Origin: Opitutus sp.
Lineage (GTDB): Bacteria > Verrucomicrobiota > Verrucomicrobiia > Opitutales > Opitutaceae
DNA length: 37,416 nt
Direction: 5' to 3'
Assembly: GCA_009695305.1 (NCBI GenBank)
Contig: SIBG01000036.1
Span: forward strand, 1-37,416
Positions 7,507 through 16,128 of this stretch are shown one piece after another. The position numbers and the translations under genes were made by a program. Every line of letters begins with the position of its first letter. The stretch's first letter is position 1. Below the pieces are notes generated by a model. The model was not told where the DNA came from. It ran no database searches and saw only the letters and a program-made list of their open reading frames with translations.

Positions 7507-8478
7507 TCAATTCACCCGATTCCACACCGCTTCGCCCAACACGGCCGCTCGTGCGATTCTGGCCGAGGTGCTGCGCATTTCCACCATCCCTTCGGGGCTG
7601 CAAAACGCGGCGTGGCAGGTGCAGATGAGATTGGGCGTCGCGGCTTCCTCGGCGGTGCGGAGTGGCTCGGCCTCGACGACGTCGAGGCCCGCGCCGGCGA
7701 GATGACCGGCGCGCAGGGCGGCGAAGACGGGCGCTTTCTTCACGATGTCGCCGCGCGCCGTGTTCACCAGAAATGAGCCCGGCTTCATCCGCGCGATTTC
7801 CTTTTCACCGATCATGCCGCGGGTCTCGGTGGTCGAAGGGCAGTGAATCGAGACGAGATCGGCCACGCGCAACAGTTCGTCGAGCGTGTTCACCCGCGCC
7901 ACGCCCACCGCTTTTTGCACCCCGGACGGCACGTAGGGGTCATAGAAGACCACGCGAAAGCCCAGCGCCTTGGCGCGCAGCGCCGTCGCGGTGCCGATGC
8001 GGCCAAGGCCGACGAGGCCGAAGGTCTGCGTGCTGAGGCGGCGCATCTTGTGTTGGGTGGCTATTTTCCAACCGAGCCGTTTCGCCTCGGCGTCGAGCGG
8101 GAAGAGCTGCCGGTAGAGCGCGAGCGACAGCGCGATGGCATGATCGGCGACTTCCTCGGTGCCATAGTCGGGCACATTGCAGACGGGAATGCCCGCCTGG
8201 GCGGCGGCGGTGGTGTCGACGGTGTCGAAACCCACGCCGTTGCGGATGATCGCACGGCAGTTTTTGAGTCGGGCAATGATCCCGGCGTCGACCAGCGGCC
8301 CGTGCCAGAGGATGATCGCGGTGGCGTCGAACACCTCGGCGGGAAAGGGGGAGTGGTAGTCGAGCCACAGGGTTTTTACGTCGGCGGCATCGGCGACGAT
8401 GGGCGTCTCAATCGTGGCGGCATGGTCGGTAAACCGGAATTCCTTGGGGCAGAGAATGGCAACGAGCGGTTTGGGCAT
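7507..8478 (-). CDS. D-2-hydroxyacid dehydrogenase, CtBP-like
   Basis: Encodes 323 residues from the ATG at 8478, which has an upstream AAAGGA 7 nt away. Longer frames would read through a palindromic repeat and are rejected. The NAD-binding Rossmann motif is GLGRIG at 157-162 with Asp180 as the ribose-binding acid. The catalytic triad of the family is present: Arg242 in NTARGD, Glu271 in EAEP and His289 in CHAAFCSPEG. The segment VCNVPDYGTEEVADHA (99-114) is typical of the C-terminal-binding-protein subgroup. The enzyme should interconvert a 2-keto acid and a D-2-hydroxy acid with NAD(H) in the cytoplasm; the substrate is unknown. It is divergent from the FKBP gene, with a 58-bp shared upstream region. 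Confidence 0.9.
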   Translation of the reverse strand: MPKPLVAILCPKEFRFTDHAATIETPIVADAADVKTLWLDYHSPFPAEVFDATAIILWHGPLVDAGIIARLKNCRAIIRNGVGFDTVDTTAAAQAGIPVCNVPDYGTEEVADHAIALSLALYRQLFPLDAEAKRLGWKIATQHKMRRLSTQTFGLVGLGRIGTATALRAKALGFRVVFYDPYVPSGVQKAVGVARVNTLDELLRVADLVSIHCPSTTETRGMIGEKEIARMKPGSFLVNTARGDIVKKAPVFAALRAGHLAGAGLDVVEAEPLRTAEEAATPNLICTCHAAFCSPEGMVEMRSTSARIARAAVLGEAVWNRVN

Positions 8479-8503
8479 GGAGAAATCCTTTGACCATGGA
8501 TTA

Positions 8504-8548
8504 CACGGATGGCACGGATAGCGGGAAGCCTTATCCGTGAAATCCGTG
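8504..8548. repeat. ATCCGTG-type inverted repeat in a divergent promoter region
   Basis: CACGGATGGCACGGATA (8504-8520) and TATCCGTGAAATCCGTG (8532-8548) are inverted copies matching at 15 of 17 positions, with an 11-nt loop. Each arm contains two ATCCGTG units. The ATCCGTG word is a common dispersed intergenic repeat. The right arm contains the GTG start codon and first four codons of the FKBP gene. Confidence 0.85.
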
Positions 8549-9010
8549 CTCAAATATCTGCTGTGTTTTGGATTGGTCGCCGTGGTGGCGGCGCCCCGGC
8601 TGTGCGCCCAGCGCGAAAAGCTGCCGCCCGAGGATCTCGCGTTCGTGGAAAAAACCTGGCCCGAGGCCAAGAAGACCACCACGGGCATCCGTTACATCGT
8701 CCTCCAGGAAGGCCGGGGCGAAAGGCCGAAGCCCGGCGACAAGGTCGGCGTGCTTTACGTCGGTCGCTTGCTCAACGGCACGGTGTTCGACCAAGCGCTC
8801 GACCACGAGCATCCCTTCGCGTTTCGCGTGGCGCGCCAGGCCGTGATCGATGGCTGGGATCAGATTTTACAGCTGATGAAGCTCGGGGAAAAGCGGCTGG
8901 TCGTCATCCCGCCCGAGCTGGCTTACGGCACGCGCGGTCAGCCACCGAAGATCCCGCGCAACTCCACGCTCGTATTCGAAATGGAGCTGATCGAGATCAA
9001 GCGGGACTGA
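8537..9010 (+). CDS. Secreted FKBP-type peptidyl-prolyl isomerase
   Basis: Encodes 157 residues from a GTG at 8537. A signal peptide covers residues 1-24 (KYLLCFGLVAVVAAPRLCA, cleavage likely after LCA); there is no lipobox. The FKBP domain spans about 50-155: VGVLYVGRLLNGTVFD (70-85), AVIDGWDQ (102-109) and LVVIPPELAYG (121-131). Tyr74, Asp85, Val103-Ile104, Trp107, Tyr130 and Phe147 occupy the usual prolyl-binding positions. It should assist folding in the periplasm by cis-trans isomerisation of X-Pro bonds. The first four codons come from an ATCCGTG repeat arm. A GGAAG about 8 nt upstream may serve as the ribosome-binding site. Confidence 0.9.
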   Translation: MKSVLKYLLCFGLVAVVAAPRLCAQREKLPPEDLAFVEKTWPEAKKTTTGIRYIVLQEGRGERPKPGDKVGVLYVGRLLNGTVFDQALDHEHPFAFRVARQAVIDGWDQILQLMKLGEKRLVVIPPELAYGTRGQPPKIPRNSTLVFEMELIEIKRD

Positions 9011-9115
9011 GCTGGGAGGGTTGGGCGTCAGGTTCCGACCCTCGGGTTGATTGCCTTGGGGCACGGGCCCCGTCTCTGCGCTTGGATTCGGTCCGGCGTT
9101 CCGTAGCTTCGGCGA

Positions 9116-11656
9116 ATGACAACGTGTTCCTGGCGGGTGGGACTGGTCGGCGTGGCCGGGCTTTTTTCCGCCCTCGTCCTCGCAGCCTCCGCCCCGGTCA
9201 CGCTCCCCGGTCTCCAGCGTGATGGCTCCGTGCTGTTGCCCAACCAGTGGTCGCTGCGACCGGTCGGCACGCAAATTCCTGTCGGGGACTTCCCGGTCAA
9301 TCTCGCGCTGCACCCCGGCGGCGTGTTCGCGGCGGTGCTGCACAGCGGCTGGGGCCCGCACGAGGTGCGCATTCTCAACGTGCAGGCCGGCCGCGTCGTT
9401 TCGCAGGTCGCGCTCGAGGAGTCGTTCTACGGACTGACGTGGTCGCCTAACGGAAAAAAACTTTTTGCCAGCGGTGCCGGTCAAGAGGTGATCCACGTGT
9501 TCGATTTCGCGGACGGCCTCCTGTCGGCGCACCACGAGTTGCGGCTGCGACCGGAAACCGAAAAAGGTGTGCCCGCCGGCCTGGCGGTTTCGGCCGACGG
9601 CAAAGCGCTCTACATCGCCGAGAGCTGGGGCCAGCGGGTTGAAAAAATTTCCGCGACGGATGGCCACATCTTGTGGATGCGCGCGTTTGCGCCCGTGCAA
9701 GGCACGAAGGAGATGATGCCGGAGGGCGATCGCATCAGAGCCGGCTTCGATCCCGGTGCGCCGTTTCCCTACACCTGCCTGCCGGACGAGAAACACCACC
9801 GCGTGTTCGTGACGGCGTGGGCGAAGTCCGCCGTGTTCGTGCTCGATGCCAGGACTGGCGCCGACCTCGCGCGCTGGCCCGTTGGCGCGCATCCCAACGA
9901 AATGGTGCTCGCCTCCGACGGCCGGCTGTTCGTCGCCGAGGCCAATCAAAACTCCGTAAGCATCGTCGACACCGCGACCGGTCGCGTGAGTGAGACGCTC
10001 ACGGCCTCGCTGTTTCCCAATTCGCCGAACGGCACGCTGCCCAACAGCCTCGCCCTCACCGCCGACGAAAAGACTCTTTTCGTCGCCAATGCGAACAACA
10101 ACAACATCGCGATCTTCGACGTGGCGACGGCCGGCAAGGCGGCCGCGCTCGGGTTCATTCCGGTCGGCTGGTATCCGACCAGCGTGCGCGTGACGCGCGA
10201 CGGCCGCCAGCTCGTCGTCGCCAACGGCAAGGGCGTCAGCTCGGCGGCGAATCCGCGCGGGCCGTTCCCCGGCACGCCGACGCCGCGCGATCTGCAGGAA
10301 TATATCGGCGGCTTGATGCGCGGCACGGTCGCCCTCGTCGATTTGCCCGCGGCGGCGAAGCGCGCGGAGCAATTCGGCGCGTGGAGCAAGACCGCCTACG
10401 AGTGCAGCCCGCTCACCGCGAGCCTCGCGCCACGCGGGGCGCGTCCCGCGGGCAATCCGATTCCCGCAAAACTGGGTGACGCCTCGCCGATCAAGCACGT
10501 GATCTACATCGTGCGTGAGAATCGCACCTACGATCAGATTTTCGGCGACGTGCCCGAGGGTAACGGCGCACCAGCGCTGTGCCTTTTCCCCGAAAAGATC
10601 ACGCCCAACGCGCACGCGCTCGCGCGGGAGTTCGTGCTGCTCGACAATTTTTTTGCCGATGGCGAAGTCAGCGCCGACGGCCACGAGTGGACGATGGGTG
10701 CCTACGCGACCGACTTCGTCGAAAAAATGTGGCCGATGAGTTACGGCCACAAGGTGTCGAAGAAGCACGAGTATCCGGCGGAGGGCCGCTACCTCGTGGC
10801 CGCGCCGTCCAACGGCTATCTCTGGAACCGGGCCGCCGAGGCCGGCGTGACCTATCGCTCCTACGGCGAATTTACGTTCGACGGTCGCGGCACGCCGCGA
10901 GAACCCGCGAAGGCCGCGATTCCCGTGCTCAAGGGCCACGTCGACGAACTTTACCCGTCGTGGACCAACGAGGTCACGGATCAATTCCGCGCCGATCGCT
11001 TCATCGCCGAGCTCGCCCGCTTCGGGCGCGAGGGCGACATGCCGCGCCTGCAAGTTCTGCAACTGCCCAACGATCACACGTTCGGCACCCGCAGCGGCGC
11101 CCTCACGCCGACCGCCCTCGTCGCCGATAACGACCTCGCCCTCGGCCGCATTGTCGAGGCCGTGAGCAAATCGAAATTCTGGGCCGACACCGCGATCTTC
11201 GTGCTCGAAGACGATACGCAAAACGGTCCCGATCACGTCGACGCGCACCGCATGCCCGCCTTCGTTATCAGCGCGTGGACGAAGCGGCACCATGTCGACT
11301 CCACGCTCTACTCGACCACCAGCATGTTGCGCACCATCGAGCTCATTCTCGGCCTCCAGCCGATGTCGCAATACGATGCCGCGGCGATGCCGCTGTGGGA
11401 ATCGTTCGCCGACCAAGCCGACCTTACGGCCTACGCCGCGCGGCCCGCGAATGTCAGCCTCACCGAAAAGAATTCCGGCCTCGCGTGGGGGGCCCGCGAG
11501 TCAAACCGGATGGATTTCTCGGCGCCCGACAAGGCTGACGACATCAGGCTCAACGAAATCGTCTGGCGCAGCGTGCGGGGCGCGCACTCGCCAATGCCCG
11601 GTCCGGTGCGCGCCGCCTTCTTCAAGGCGCACCCTAAGACGGATGTCGACGATTAG
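9116..11656 (+). CDS. YncE-like beta-propeller/phosphoesterase fusion protein
   Basis: Encodes 846 residues. A signal peptide (VGLVGVAGLFSALVLAASA) precedes two modules. Residues 40-410 are a YVTN/YncE-like beta-propeller with recurring units such as FVAEANQNSVSIVDTATGR and LFVANANNNNIAIFDVATAG. From 459 the phosphoesterase superfamily domain begins, IKHVIYIVRENRTYDQIFGD, with an acidic/His cluster EDDTQNGPDHVDAHR (698-712) that probably binds metal ions. This fusion is known as the bifunctional YncE/alkaline-phosphatase-family type and should be periplasmic or outer-membrane exposed. The substrate is not known; a phosphodiester is likely from the family. It lies 105 nt after the FKBP gene and is convergent with the SGNH hydrolase gene, 23 nt away. 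Confidence 0.88.
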   Translation: MTTCSWRVGLVGVAGLFSALVLAASAPVTLPGLQRDGSVLLPNQWSLRPVGTQIPVGDFPVNLALHPGGVFAAVLHSGWGPHEVRILNVQAGRVVSQVALEESFYGLTWSPNGKKLFASGAGQEVIHVFDFADGLLSAHHELRLRPETEKGVPAGLAVSADGKALYIAESWGQRVEKISATDGHILWMRAFAPVQGTKEMMPEGDRIRAGFDPGAPFPYTCLPDEKHHRVFVTAWAKSAVFVLDARTGADLARWPVGAHPNEMVLASDGRLFVAEANQNSVSIVDTATGRVSETLTASLFPNSPNGTLPNSLALTADEKTLFVANANNNNIAIFDVATAGKAAALGFIPVGWYPTSVRVTRDGRQLVVANGKGVSSAANPRGPFPGTPTPRDLQEYIGGLMRGTVALVDLPAAAKRAEQFGAWSKTAYECSPLTASLAPRGARPAGNPIPAKLGDASPIKHVIYIVRENRTYDQIFGDVPEGNGAPALCLFPEKITPNAHALAREFVLLDNFFADGEVSADGHEWTMGAYATDFVEKMWPMSYGHKVSKKHEYPAEGRYLVAAPSNGYLWNRAAEAGVTYRSYGEFTFDGRGTPREPAKAAIPVLKGHVDELYPSWTNEVTDQFRADRFIAELARFGREGDMPRLQVLQLPNDHTFGTRSGALTPTALVADNDLALGRIVEAVSKSKFWADTAIFVLEDDTQNGPDHVDAHRMPAFVISAWTKRHHVDSTLYSTTSMLRTIELILGLQPMSQYDAAAMPLWESFADQADLTAYAARPANVSLTEKNSGLAWGARESNRMDFSAPDKADDIRLNEIVWRSVRGAHSPMPGPVRAAFFKAHPKTDVDD

Positions 11657-11679
11657 AAGGCGCCCCGCGCCCGTCCGCC

Positions 11680-12471
11680 CTACTTCATCATCTCGGTCAG
11701 CAGCGGCTGGATCGCCTCGGCCCAGAGCTGGTAGCCAGCGGCGTTCGGGTGCAGTTGGTCGGGCATGATGGCGAAGGGGATCTTGCCGTCCTGCCCGACG
11801 AACCGTTCGCCGATGTCGAGGTAGCGGACGTGGGTGCCGTCGTCGAGTTTGGCGAGTTTGGCATTCACGGCGTTGATGACCGCGGTCCTTTTCGTGGCGT
11901 CGGCGATGGCCTGCTCGGTCACGAGGCCCTGCGCATTTTTTCGCGCGCCCCGCGGGAAAATCGCGAGGAGCAGCACTTTGGTTTCGGGAATCTTGGCGCG
12001 GATCAGTTCGACGATTTTCTTGTTGGCCGCGGTGATTTCCTCGGCGGAATGGGCGCCGGTGTTGTTGGTGCCGAGCATGAGGACGACCGCCTTGGGGTGG
12101 ACGCCGTCGAGTTCGCCGTTTTCGATGCGCCAGATCACGTGCTGCGTCTGATCGCCGCCGATGCCGAAGTTCGCCGGCCGGAGCACGCCGTAATAATGAT
12201 CCCAGACATGCGGCGCCCGGAGCCAGCCCTCGGTGATTGAATCACCCAGGAACAGCACATCCATCGGACTTTTCCCGCGCGCCAGGAAGGACGCGTGCAT
12301 CCAGCGAAATTTGCCCGAGGGGTCGTTCTTTTCGAGGGCCGCGGCGGCGTCGGGTTTGGGGGCGGGCGCGGCGGCGACCGGGGCCGCGACGGCGCCGGCC
12401 GGAGCGGGCGTTTGGGTGCGGCCGAGTGGGAGCATCGCCACGAAGGCGAGGAGGAGGAGGGATTTTTTCAT
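11680..12471 (-). CDS. SGNH/GDSL-family esterase, secreted
   Basis: Encodes 263 residues from the ATG at 12471; upstream in-frame starts overlap the rarD gene and lack a signal peptide. A signal peptide (KKSLLLLAFVAMLPLG) is followed by a Pro/Ala-rich linker to about residue 42. The hydrolase domain shows all four blocks: FLGDSIT (74-80, nucleophile Ser78), Gly105 in GIGGDQT, MLGTNN (132-137, Asn136) and DQLHPN (238-243, Asp238 and His241). The layout resembles the PAF-acetylhydrolase-like subgroup. It probably removes acyl or acetyl groups from a polysaccharide or lipid outside the cytoplasm; the substrate is unknown. It lies 55 nt after rarD on the same strand. Confidence 0.9.
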   Translation of the reverse strand: MKKSLLLLAFVAMLPLGRTQTPAPAGAVAAPVAAAPAPKPDAAAALEKNDPSGKFRWMHASFLARGKSPMDVLFLGDSITEGWLRAPHVWDHYYGVLRPANFGIGGDQTQHVIWRIENGELDGVHPKAVVLMLGTNNTGAHSAEEITAANKKIVELIRAKIPETKVLLLAIFPRGARKNAQGLVTEQAIADATKRTAVINAVNAKLAKLDDGTHVRYLDIGERFVGQDGKIPFAIMPDQLHPNAAGYQLWAEAIQPLLTEMMK

Positions 12472-12526
12472 GGGGGACGGAAAGTCGAAGCCAGCGGGAC
12501 CGCGGAGTCGAGCGCAAGGTCGGGCC

Positions 12527-13459
12527 CTACCTTTTGCGCTGCGCCAGGAGACTATCCGCCGTGTAAAGCGCGAGGCCGGCCCAGATGAACGCGAAGCTCG
12601 TCGCGCGCTCGCGCGAAAACGCCTCGTGATAAACCCACACGCCGAGCGCGAGCTGCACGGAGGGCGCGAGGTATTGCAGCAGGCCCAGCGTGGAGAGCCG
12701 GATGCGCCGCGCGCCAAATGCGAAGAGCAGCAACGGCACGGCGGTGATCACGCCGGAGCTAAGCACGAGCACGTGTTGCGAAAAACTGACCCGCCCCAGC
12801 GCCCCCGCGCCCGTGTGGTGCTGCCAGAGGAGAAACGCCACGGCGAACGGCGCGAGCAGCAGCGTCTCGACCGTCAGGCCGGTGAGCGAACCGAGCCGCG
12901 ACTGTTTCCGCATCAGGCTGTAGCCGCCCCACGTGCCCGCGATGACGAGCGCGATCCACGGTGGGCGGCCGAGTTGAAAAATCATCACCGCCACGCCCGC
13001 GGCGGCGAGCGCGATGGCGGCCCATTGCAGGCGCCGCAGCTGCTCGTGCAGCACGAAGCGGCCGGCCGCGACGTTGACCAGTGGCACGAGAAAATAACCG
13101 AGACTCGTCTCGATCACGTGGCCGGTGTTGACGCCCCACACGTAGACGAGCCAGTTCGCCGTGAGCAGCGTGGCGCTGAGAAAATTTGTCCGGACGGCGC
13201 GGGCCGAGCTGAGCGCGGCGCGGACTTCCCCGCCGCGGCCCTGCGCGCCGAGCAGCCCGAGCACAAACACCAGCGACCACACGTGCCGGTGGGCGATGAG
13301 TTCGAGGGGATTGATGGCCGAGAGCTGCGTCCAATAGAGCGGCACCAGCCCCCACAGAAAATAGCAGAGCGTGGCGGCCAGGGCCCCCGCCTGCGCCGAG
13401 GATCCGGCGGGGGCAACGACGTTCGGGCCGGCCGGGGAGGATGGAGTGGGCGCTGACAC
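12527..13459 (-). CDS. rarD: RarD-type EamA family transporter
   Basis: Encodes 310 residues with about ten hydrophobic membrane segments in two EamA halves. The first half begins ALAATLCYFLWGLVPLYW after a polar Pro/Ser/Ala-rich N-terminal stretch of about 24 residues. RarD signatures include INPLELIAHRHVWS, ANWLVYVWGVNTGHVIETSL with SLGYFLVPLVNV, and near the end STLGLLQYLAPSVQ. The protein belongs to the inner-membrane drug/metabolite transporter superfamily; the substrate of RarD is not established (E. coli RarD was named for chloramphenicol sensitivity). The start could lie a little further inside, since the first 24 residues are not conserved in character. It is followed by the SGNH hydrolase gene. 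Confidence 0.92.
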   Translation of the reverse strand: MSAPTPSSPAGPNVVAPAGSSAQAGALAATLCYFLWGLVPLYWTQLSAINPLELIAHRHVWSLVFVLGLLGAQGRGGEVRAALSSARAVRTNFLSATLLTANWLVYVWGVNTGHVIETSLGYFLVPLVNVAAGRFVLHEQLRRLQWAAIALAAAGVAVMIFQLGRPPWIALVIAGTWGGYSLMRKQSRLGSLTGLTVETLLLAPFAVAFLLWQHHTGAGALGRVSFSQHVLVLSSGVITAVPLLLFAFGARRIRLSTLGLLQYLAPSVQLALGVWVYHEAFSRERATSFAFIWAGLALYTADSLLAQRKR

Positions 13460-13544
13460 GCGATGACGTTCGCCGGGCGGAGACCGGCGTCAACACGGGC
13501 GCGGCCCGGGGCCGTCACCACGCGGCACCGTGCACCGGCGCGAC

Positions 13545-13802
13545 TTATTTCTGCGCGGCGCTGGTGAAACCGTATTGGACGCGAAACTCGGCGATCGCCT
13601 GCGGGCGCGCGGCGTCGGCTGTCGTGCCCTGGGCGACGAGTTCGGCGGTGCGTTTTTCCACCCAGCGCTGCTTGAAGCTTTCCTCCAAGTCGCTCGCGAG
13701 GGCGGAGCTGTCTTTGGGCTTGGCCGTTTTTTTCGAATGCAGACAGCCGGCGGACAGCACGGCGGCGAGGAGCAGGCAGGGAAGGAGGAGGCGTTTGAGC
13801 AT
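13545..13802 (-). CDS. Small lipoprotein of unknown function
   Basis: Encodes 85 residues from the ATG at 13802. The N-terminus is a textbook lipoprotein signal: KR, then a leucine-rich core, then the lipobox LSAGC with Cys20 as the lipidated residue. The mature part is short, charged and helical (SDLEESFKQRWVEKRTAELV) and ends FTSAAQK. I do not recognise a family. Position +2 after Cys is Leu, so an outer-membrane location is more likely than retention in the inner membrane by the E. coli rule, which may not hold here. The gene is divergent from the Pro/Ala-rich membrane protein gene (98 nt between starts) and lies upstream of rarD on the same strand, 85 nt before it. Confidence 0.75.
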   Translation of the reverse strand: MLKRLLLPCLLLAAVLSAGCLHSKKTAKPKDSSALASDLEESFKQRWVEKRTAELVAQGTTADAARPQAIAEFRVQYGFTSAAQK

Positions 13803-13900
13803 GGCGGAGGTGGGAGGGGCGAACGTGGCGGCGGGTTGGGCCGACCGCGAGGGAAACTTTTGGTTTCGCGCTGGATGGAAAATTCGTTTTGCTGTCGCCC

Positions 13901-15361
13901 ATGAGTGACGAGCAACCCCCCCCGCCCCCCGCGCTGCGTCTGAAACCGCGCTTAAACACCGGGACGGAAGCCGCGCCCGCCGCCCCCGCCACTCCGCCCG
14001 TGTCTGCTCCGCCCGTGTCCGCCCCACCGGCCGCGCCGGTCGAAGAGGTCCCCCAAATTCGTTTCAAGCCGCGGCTCACCGCCGAGCCCGTCGCGGCGCC
14101 CGCCGCCGCCGAACCCACGCCGCCAACACCCGCATCCGCTCCGACGCCAGCACCGATCGCGGAGGCCGCCCCCCCGCCGCCAGCACCAGCCCCAATCGCC
14201 GCGGAAAGCGCTCCACCGGCGGAAGGTCAACGCGTCCGTCTGAAACCACGGGTCAACCCCGCCGCCCCGGCGACTCCGCCCGCCGAAGCTGCGGCACCGC
14301 CCCTTCCTCCTCCACCCGCGCCCCCGCCGCCGCCGCCCCCCGCGGCTGAAGCCGAAGCTCCTGCGCCCGCCGCTGCGCCCGCGGCCGAGCCAGCAAAATT
14401 CAAGTTCAAGCCGAAGGTTCCCGGTGCCCCCGCGCCCGCTGGTGCTCCGCCACCACCACCATCCGCGGCTGGTGCGCCGCCCCGCCCACAAACTGTCCCG
14501 CCGATGCCAGTGCCCGGGGCCGCCGCCCCCGCGGCGGAAGGCGCCGCCAAGGCCCCGCCGCCATTCCCCGTGATCGCACCACCCACGACCGGCACGACCA
14601 CGCCGCCCATGGTGGTTGCCGCCGCCACGGCGCCGGCCGTCGGAAAACCACCGATCACCAAGAAGGTTCCGCTTTGGAAAAAGAAAGGATTTCAAATTGG
14701 TGCGCTCGCCGCCGTGCTCGTGCTGGGCGCGGGTGGGTATTTTGCCTTCTCGAAAATGTTTGCCCCACCGCCCCCGCCGCCCGTGGTGAAGGCCAAACCC
14801 GCCACACCCGCCAAAGCGGCTCCGCCCACCGCGGCGCAGGCCGCCCTGGCGGACAAAGTTGCGGCAACGCCGCCCGCGGCGGCCGCTCCGCTCACGCCGT
14901 CGGACACGTTGAACAACCTCGCCCACGCGCCCGTCAACGCGATTAACAAGGCCAAGAAAGTCGCCGATGCGCGCGGCGGCAGCGATGCGGTGGATGGCGT
15001 CAATGCACTCGCGGCCGGCGATCAACCGGCGGAGAAGGGCGAGCCTGGGGCGCAAAAATCCGCCGCTCCCGTGGTCAAGACCATCACGAAGACCACGCTG
15101 GCGCCCGGTCTCACCGGGACGACCACGGACGTGGAGGCCGCCAGCGAAGCCAGCCCGGCGTTTCGTTCGTTTGTCGCCAACGCAAAAATCAGCGGGGTTT
15201 TTCAAGGCACCCCGCCGCGCGTGATGATCAACGGCCGTCTTGCGCGCGCTGGTGAAAACGTTGATCCCAGCCTCGGCATCGTCTTCGACGGACTCGATCC
15301 GGAGAAGAAACAGATTATCTTCAAGGACAAGACTGGCGCGATCGTCATGCGCCGGTATTGA
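13901..15361 (+). CDS. Pro/Ala-rich membrane protein with four basic motifs and GspB/PilP-like end
   Basis: Encodes 486 residues from the ATG at 13901; a TTG at 13889 would add four. Residues 1-255 are Pro/Ala-rich and disordered-looking, broken by four copies of one short basic motif: LRLKPRL (12-18), IRFKPRL (53-59), VRLKPRV (112-118) and FKFKPKV (167-173), spaced 41-59 residues apart. KKVPLWKKKGF precedes a membrane span (about 263-285), so by the positive-inside rule the repeats face the cytoplasm. A second flexible segment leads to a C-terminal domain (about 428-486, ISGVFQGTPPRVMINGRLA) that resembles GspB/PilP-type periplasmic domains of type II secretion or pilus systems. This assignment rests on pattern only. 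No other secretion gene is in the window. Overall function is unknown. Confidence 0.8.
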   Translation: MSDEQPPPPPALRLKPRLNTGTEAAPAAPATPPVSAPPVSAPPAAPVEEVPQIRFKPRLTAEPVAAPAAAEPTPPTPASAPTPAPIAEAAPPPPAPAPIAAESAPPAEGQRVRLKPRVNPAAPATPPAEAAAPPLPPPPAPPPPPPPAAEAEAPAPAAAPAAEPAKFKFKPKVPGAPAPAGAPPPPPSAAGAPPRPQTVPPMPVPGAAAPAAEGAAKAPPPFPVIAPPTTGTTTPPMVVAAATAPAVGKPPITKKVPLWKKKGFQIGALAAVLVLGAGGYFAFSKMFAPPPPPPVVKAKPATPAKAAPPTAAQAALADKVAATPPAAAAPLTPSDTLNNLAHAPVNAINKAKKVADARGGSDAVDGVNALAAGDQPAEKGEPGAQKSAAPVVKTITKTTLAPGLTGTTTDVEAASEASPAFRSFVANAKISGVFQGTPPRVMINGRLARAGENVDPSLGIVFDGLDPEKKQIIFKDKTGAIVMRRY

Positions 15362-15395
15362 GCGCCGCCGCCGTGGGCGGTTGGGCGGGCGCCCG

Positions 15396-16076
15396 TTACT
15401 TCGCCAGCACGGTGTCGCGGATGCCCTTGAGCAGCGTGGGGTCGAGCGCGATGCCGAGCACGCCGTTCACCACAAACTGAATGCCGATGCACAGGATGAG
15501 GAACCCCATCACCTTCGAGAGCGCGTTCATGCCGAGCACGCCGATGACGAGCACGACCCGCTCCGAAAGCCGCAGCGTGACATAGGTGATGATCGCGACG
15601 ACGAGGATGCCGAGGATGATGGCGAGGTAGTCGATCCAGTGGGTGGCGAGCGAGGTGAAGCCGATGGTGACCGCGATCGCGCCGGGGCCGCTGAGCATCG
15701 GCATGGCGAGTGGCGAGAACGACACATCCCGCTTTGCGCGCGCCTCCTCGTGGGCGCGATCGTTGGTGGTGGGATCGCGCGGTGGGCCCATCAGCATGGT
15801 CGAGCCGATGCCCGCCACCAGCAGGCCACCCGCGATCCTCAGTCCGGGGATCGACAGTCCGAAAAATCCCATGATGAACGTGCCGCCGACGAGGAAACTC
15901 ACGAGGATGATCACCATGTAGAGGCACGCCATCCGCAGTTGCTGCCGCCGCCGCTCATGCGAGTCGCCCTCCGTGATCGCGAGAAACGTGGGGGCGGAGG
16001 CGAGCGGGTTGATCAGCGGCAGCAGCGCGACGATGGTGCCGAGGATGAGTTCCCAAAAATGACCGACGTTGGACAT
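15396..16076 (-). CDS. MarC family integral membrane protein
   Basis: Encodes 226 residues, a usual length for the family, with six hydrophobic segments. Characteristic parts are ALLPLINPLASAPTFLAIT (17-35), GLRIAGGLLVAGIG in the third segment, and SPLAMPMLSGPGAIAVTIG after a charged cytoplasmic loop. The family was once linked to multiple antibiotic resistance, a role later withdrawn; the transported substrate is not settled, though an archaeal member moves neutral amino acids. The gene is the last of a possible minus-strand run patB-dus-marC (53 nt after dus) and is convergent with the Pro/Ala-rich protein gene, 34 nt away. Confidence 0.9.
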   Translation of the reverse strand: MSNVGHFWELILGTIVALLPLINPLASAPTFLAITEGDSHERRRQQLRMACLYMVIILVSFLVGGTFIMGFFGLSIPGLRIAGGLLVAGIGSTMLMGPPRDPTTNDRAHEEARAKRDVSFSPLAMPMLSGPGAIAVTIGFTSLATHWIDYLAIILGILVVAIITYVTLRLSERVVLVIGVLGMNALSKVMGFLILCIGIQFVVNGVLGIALDPTLLKGIRDTVLAK

Positions 16077-16128
16077 CAGCCGATGATCGTCCCACCACCC
16101 GAAAAACTCAAGGACGCACCGCCCGCGT

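Noticed and set aside
8479..8688. An N-terminal extension of the 2-hydroxyacid dehydrogenase
   Set aside because: It would translate the ATCCGTG repeat and overlap the FKBP gene; the internal ATG at 8478 has a ribosome-binding site and fits the family start.
8867..11416. A minus-strand frame of 849 codons across the YncE/phosphoesterase gene
   Set aside because: Same composition bias as other shadows (GR, RR, EH runs) and no start context; the plus-strand gene is clear.
15362..15395. A GC-rich inverted sequence between the Pro/Ala-rich protein gene and marC as terminator
   Set aside because: Pairing is patchy and there is no T-tract on either strand.
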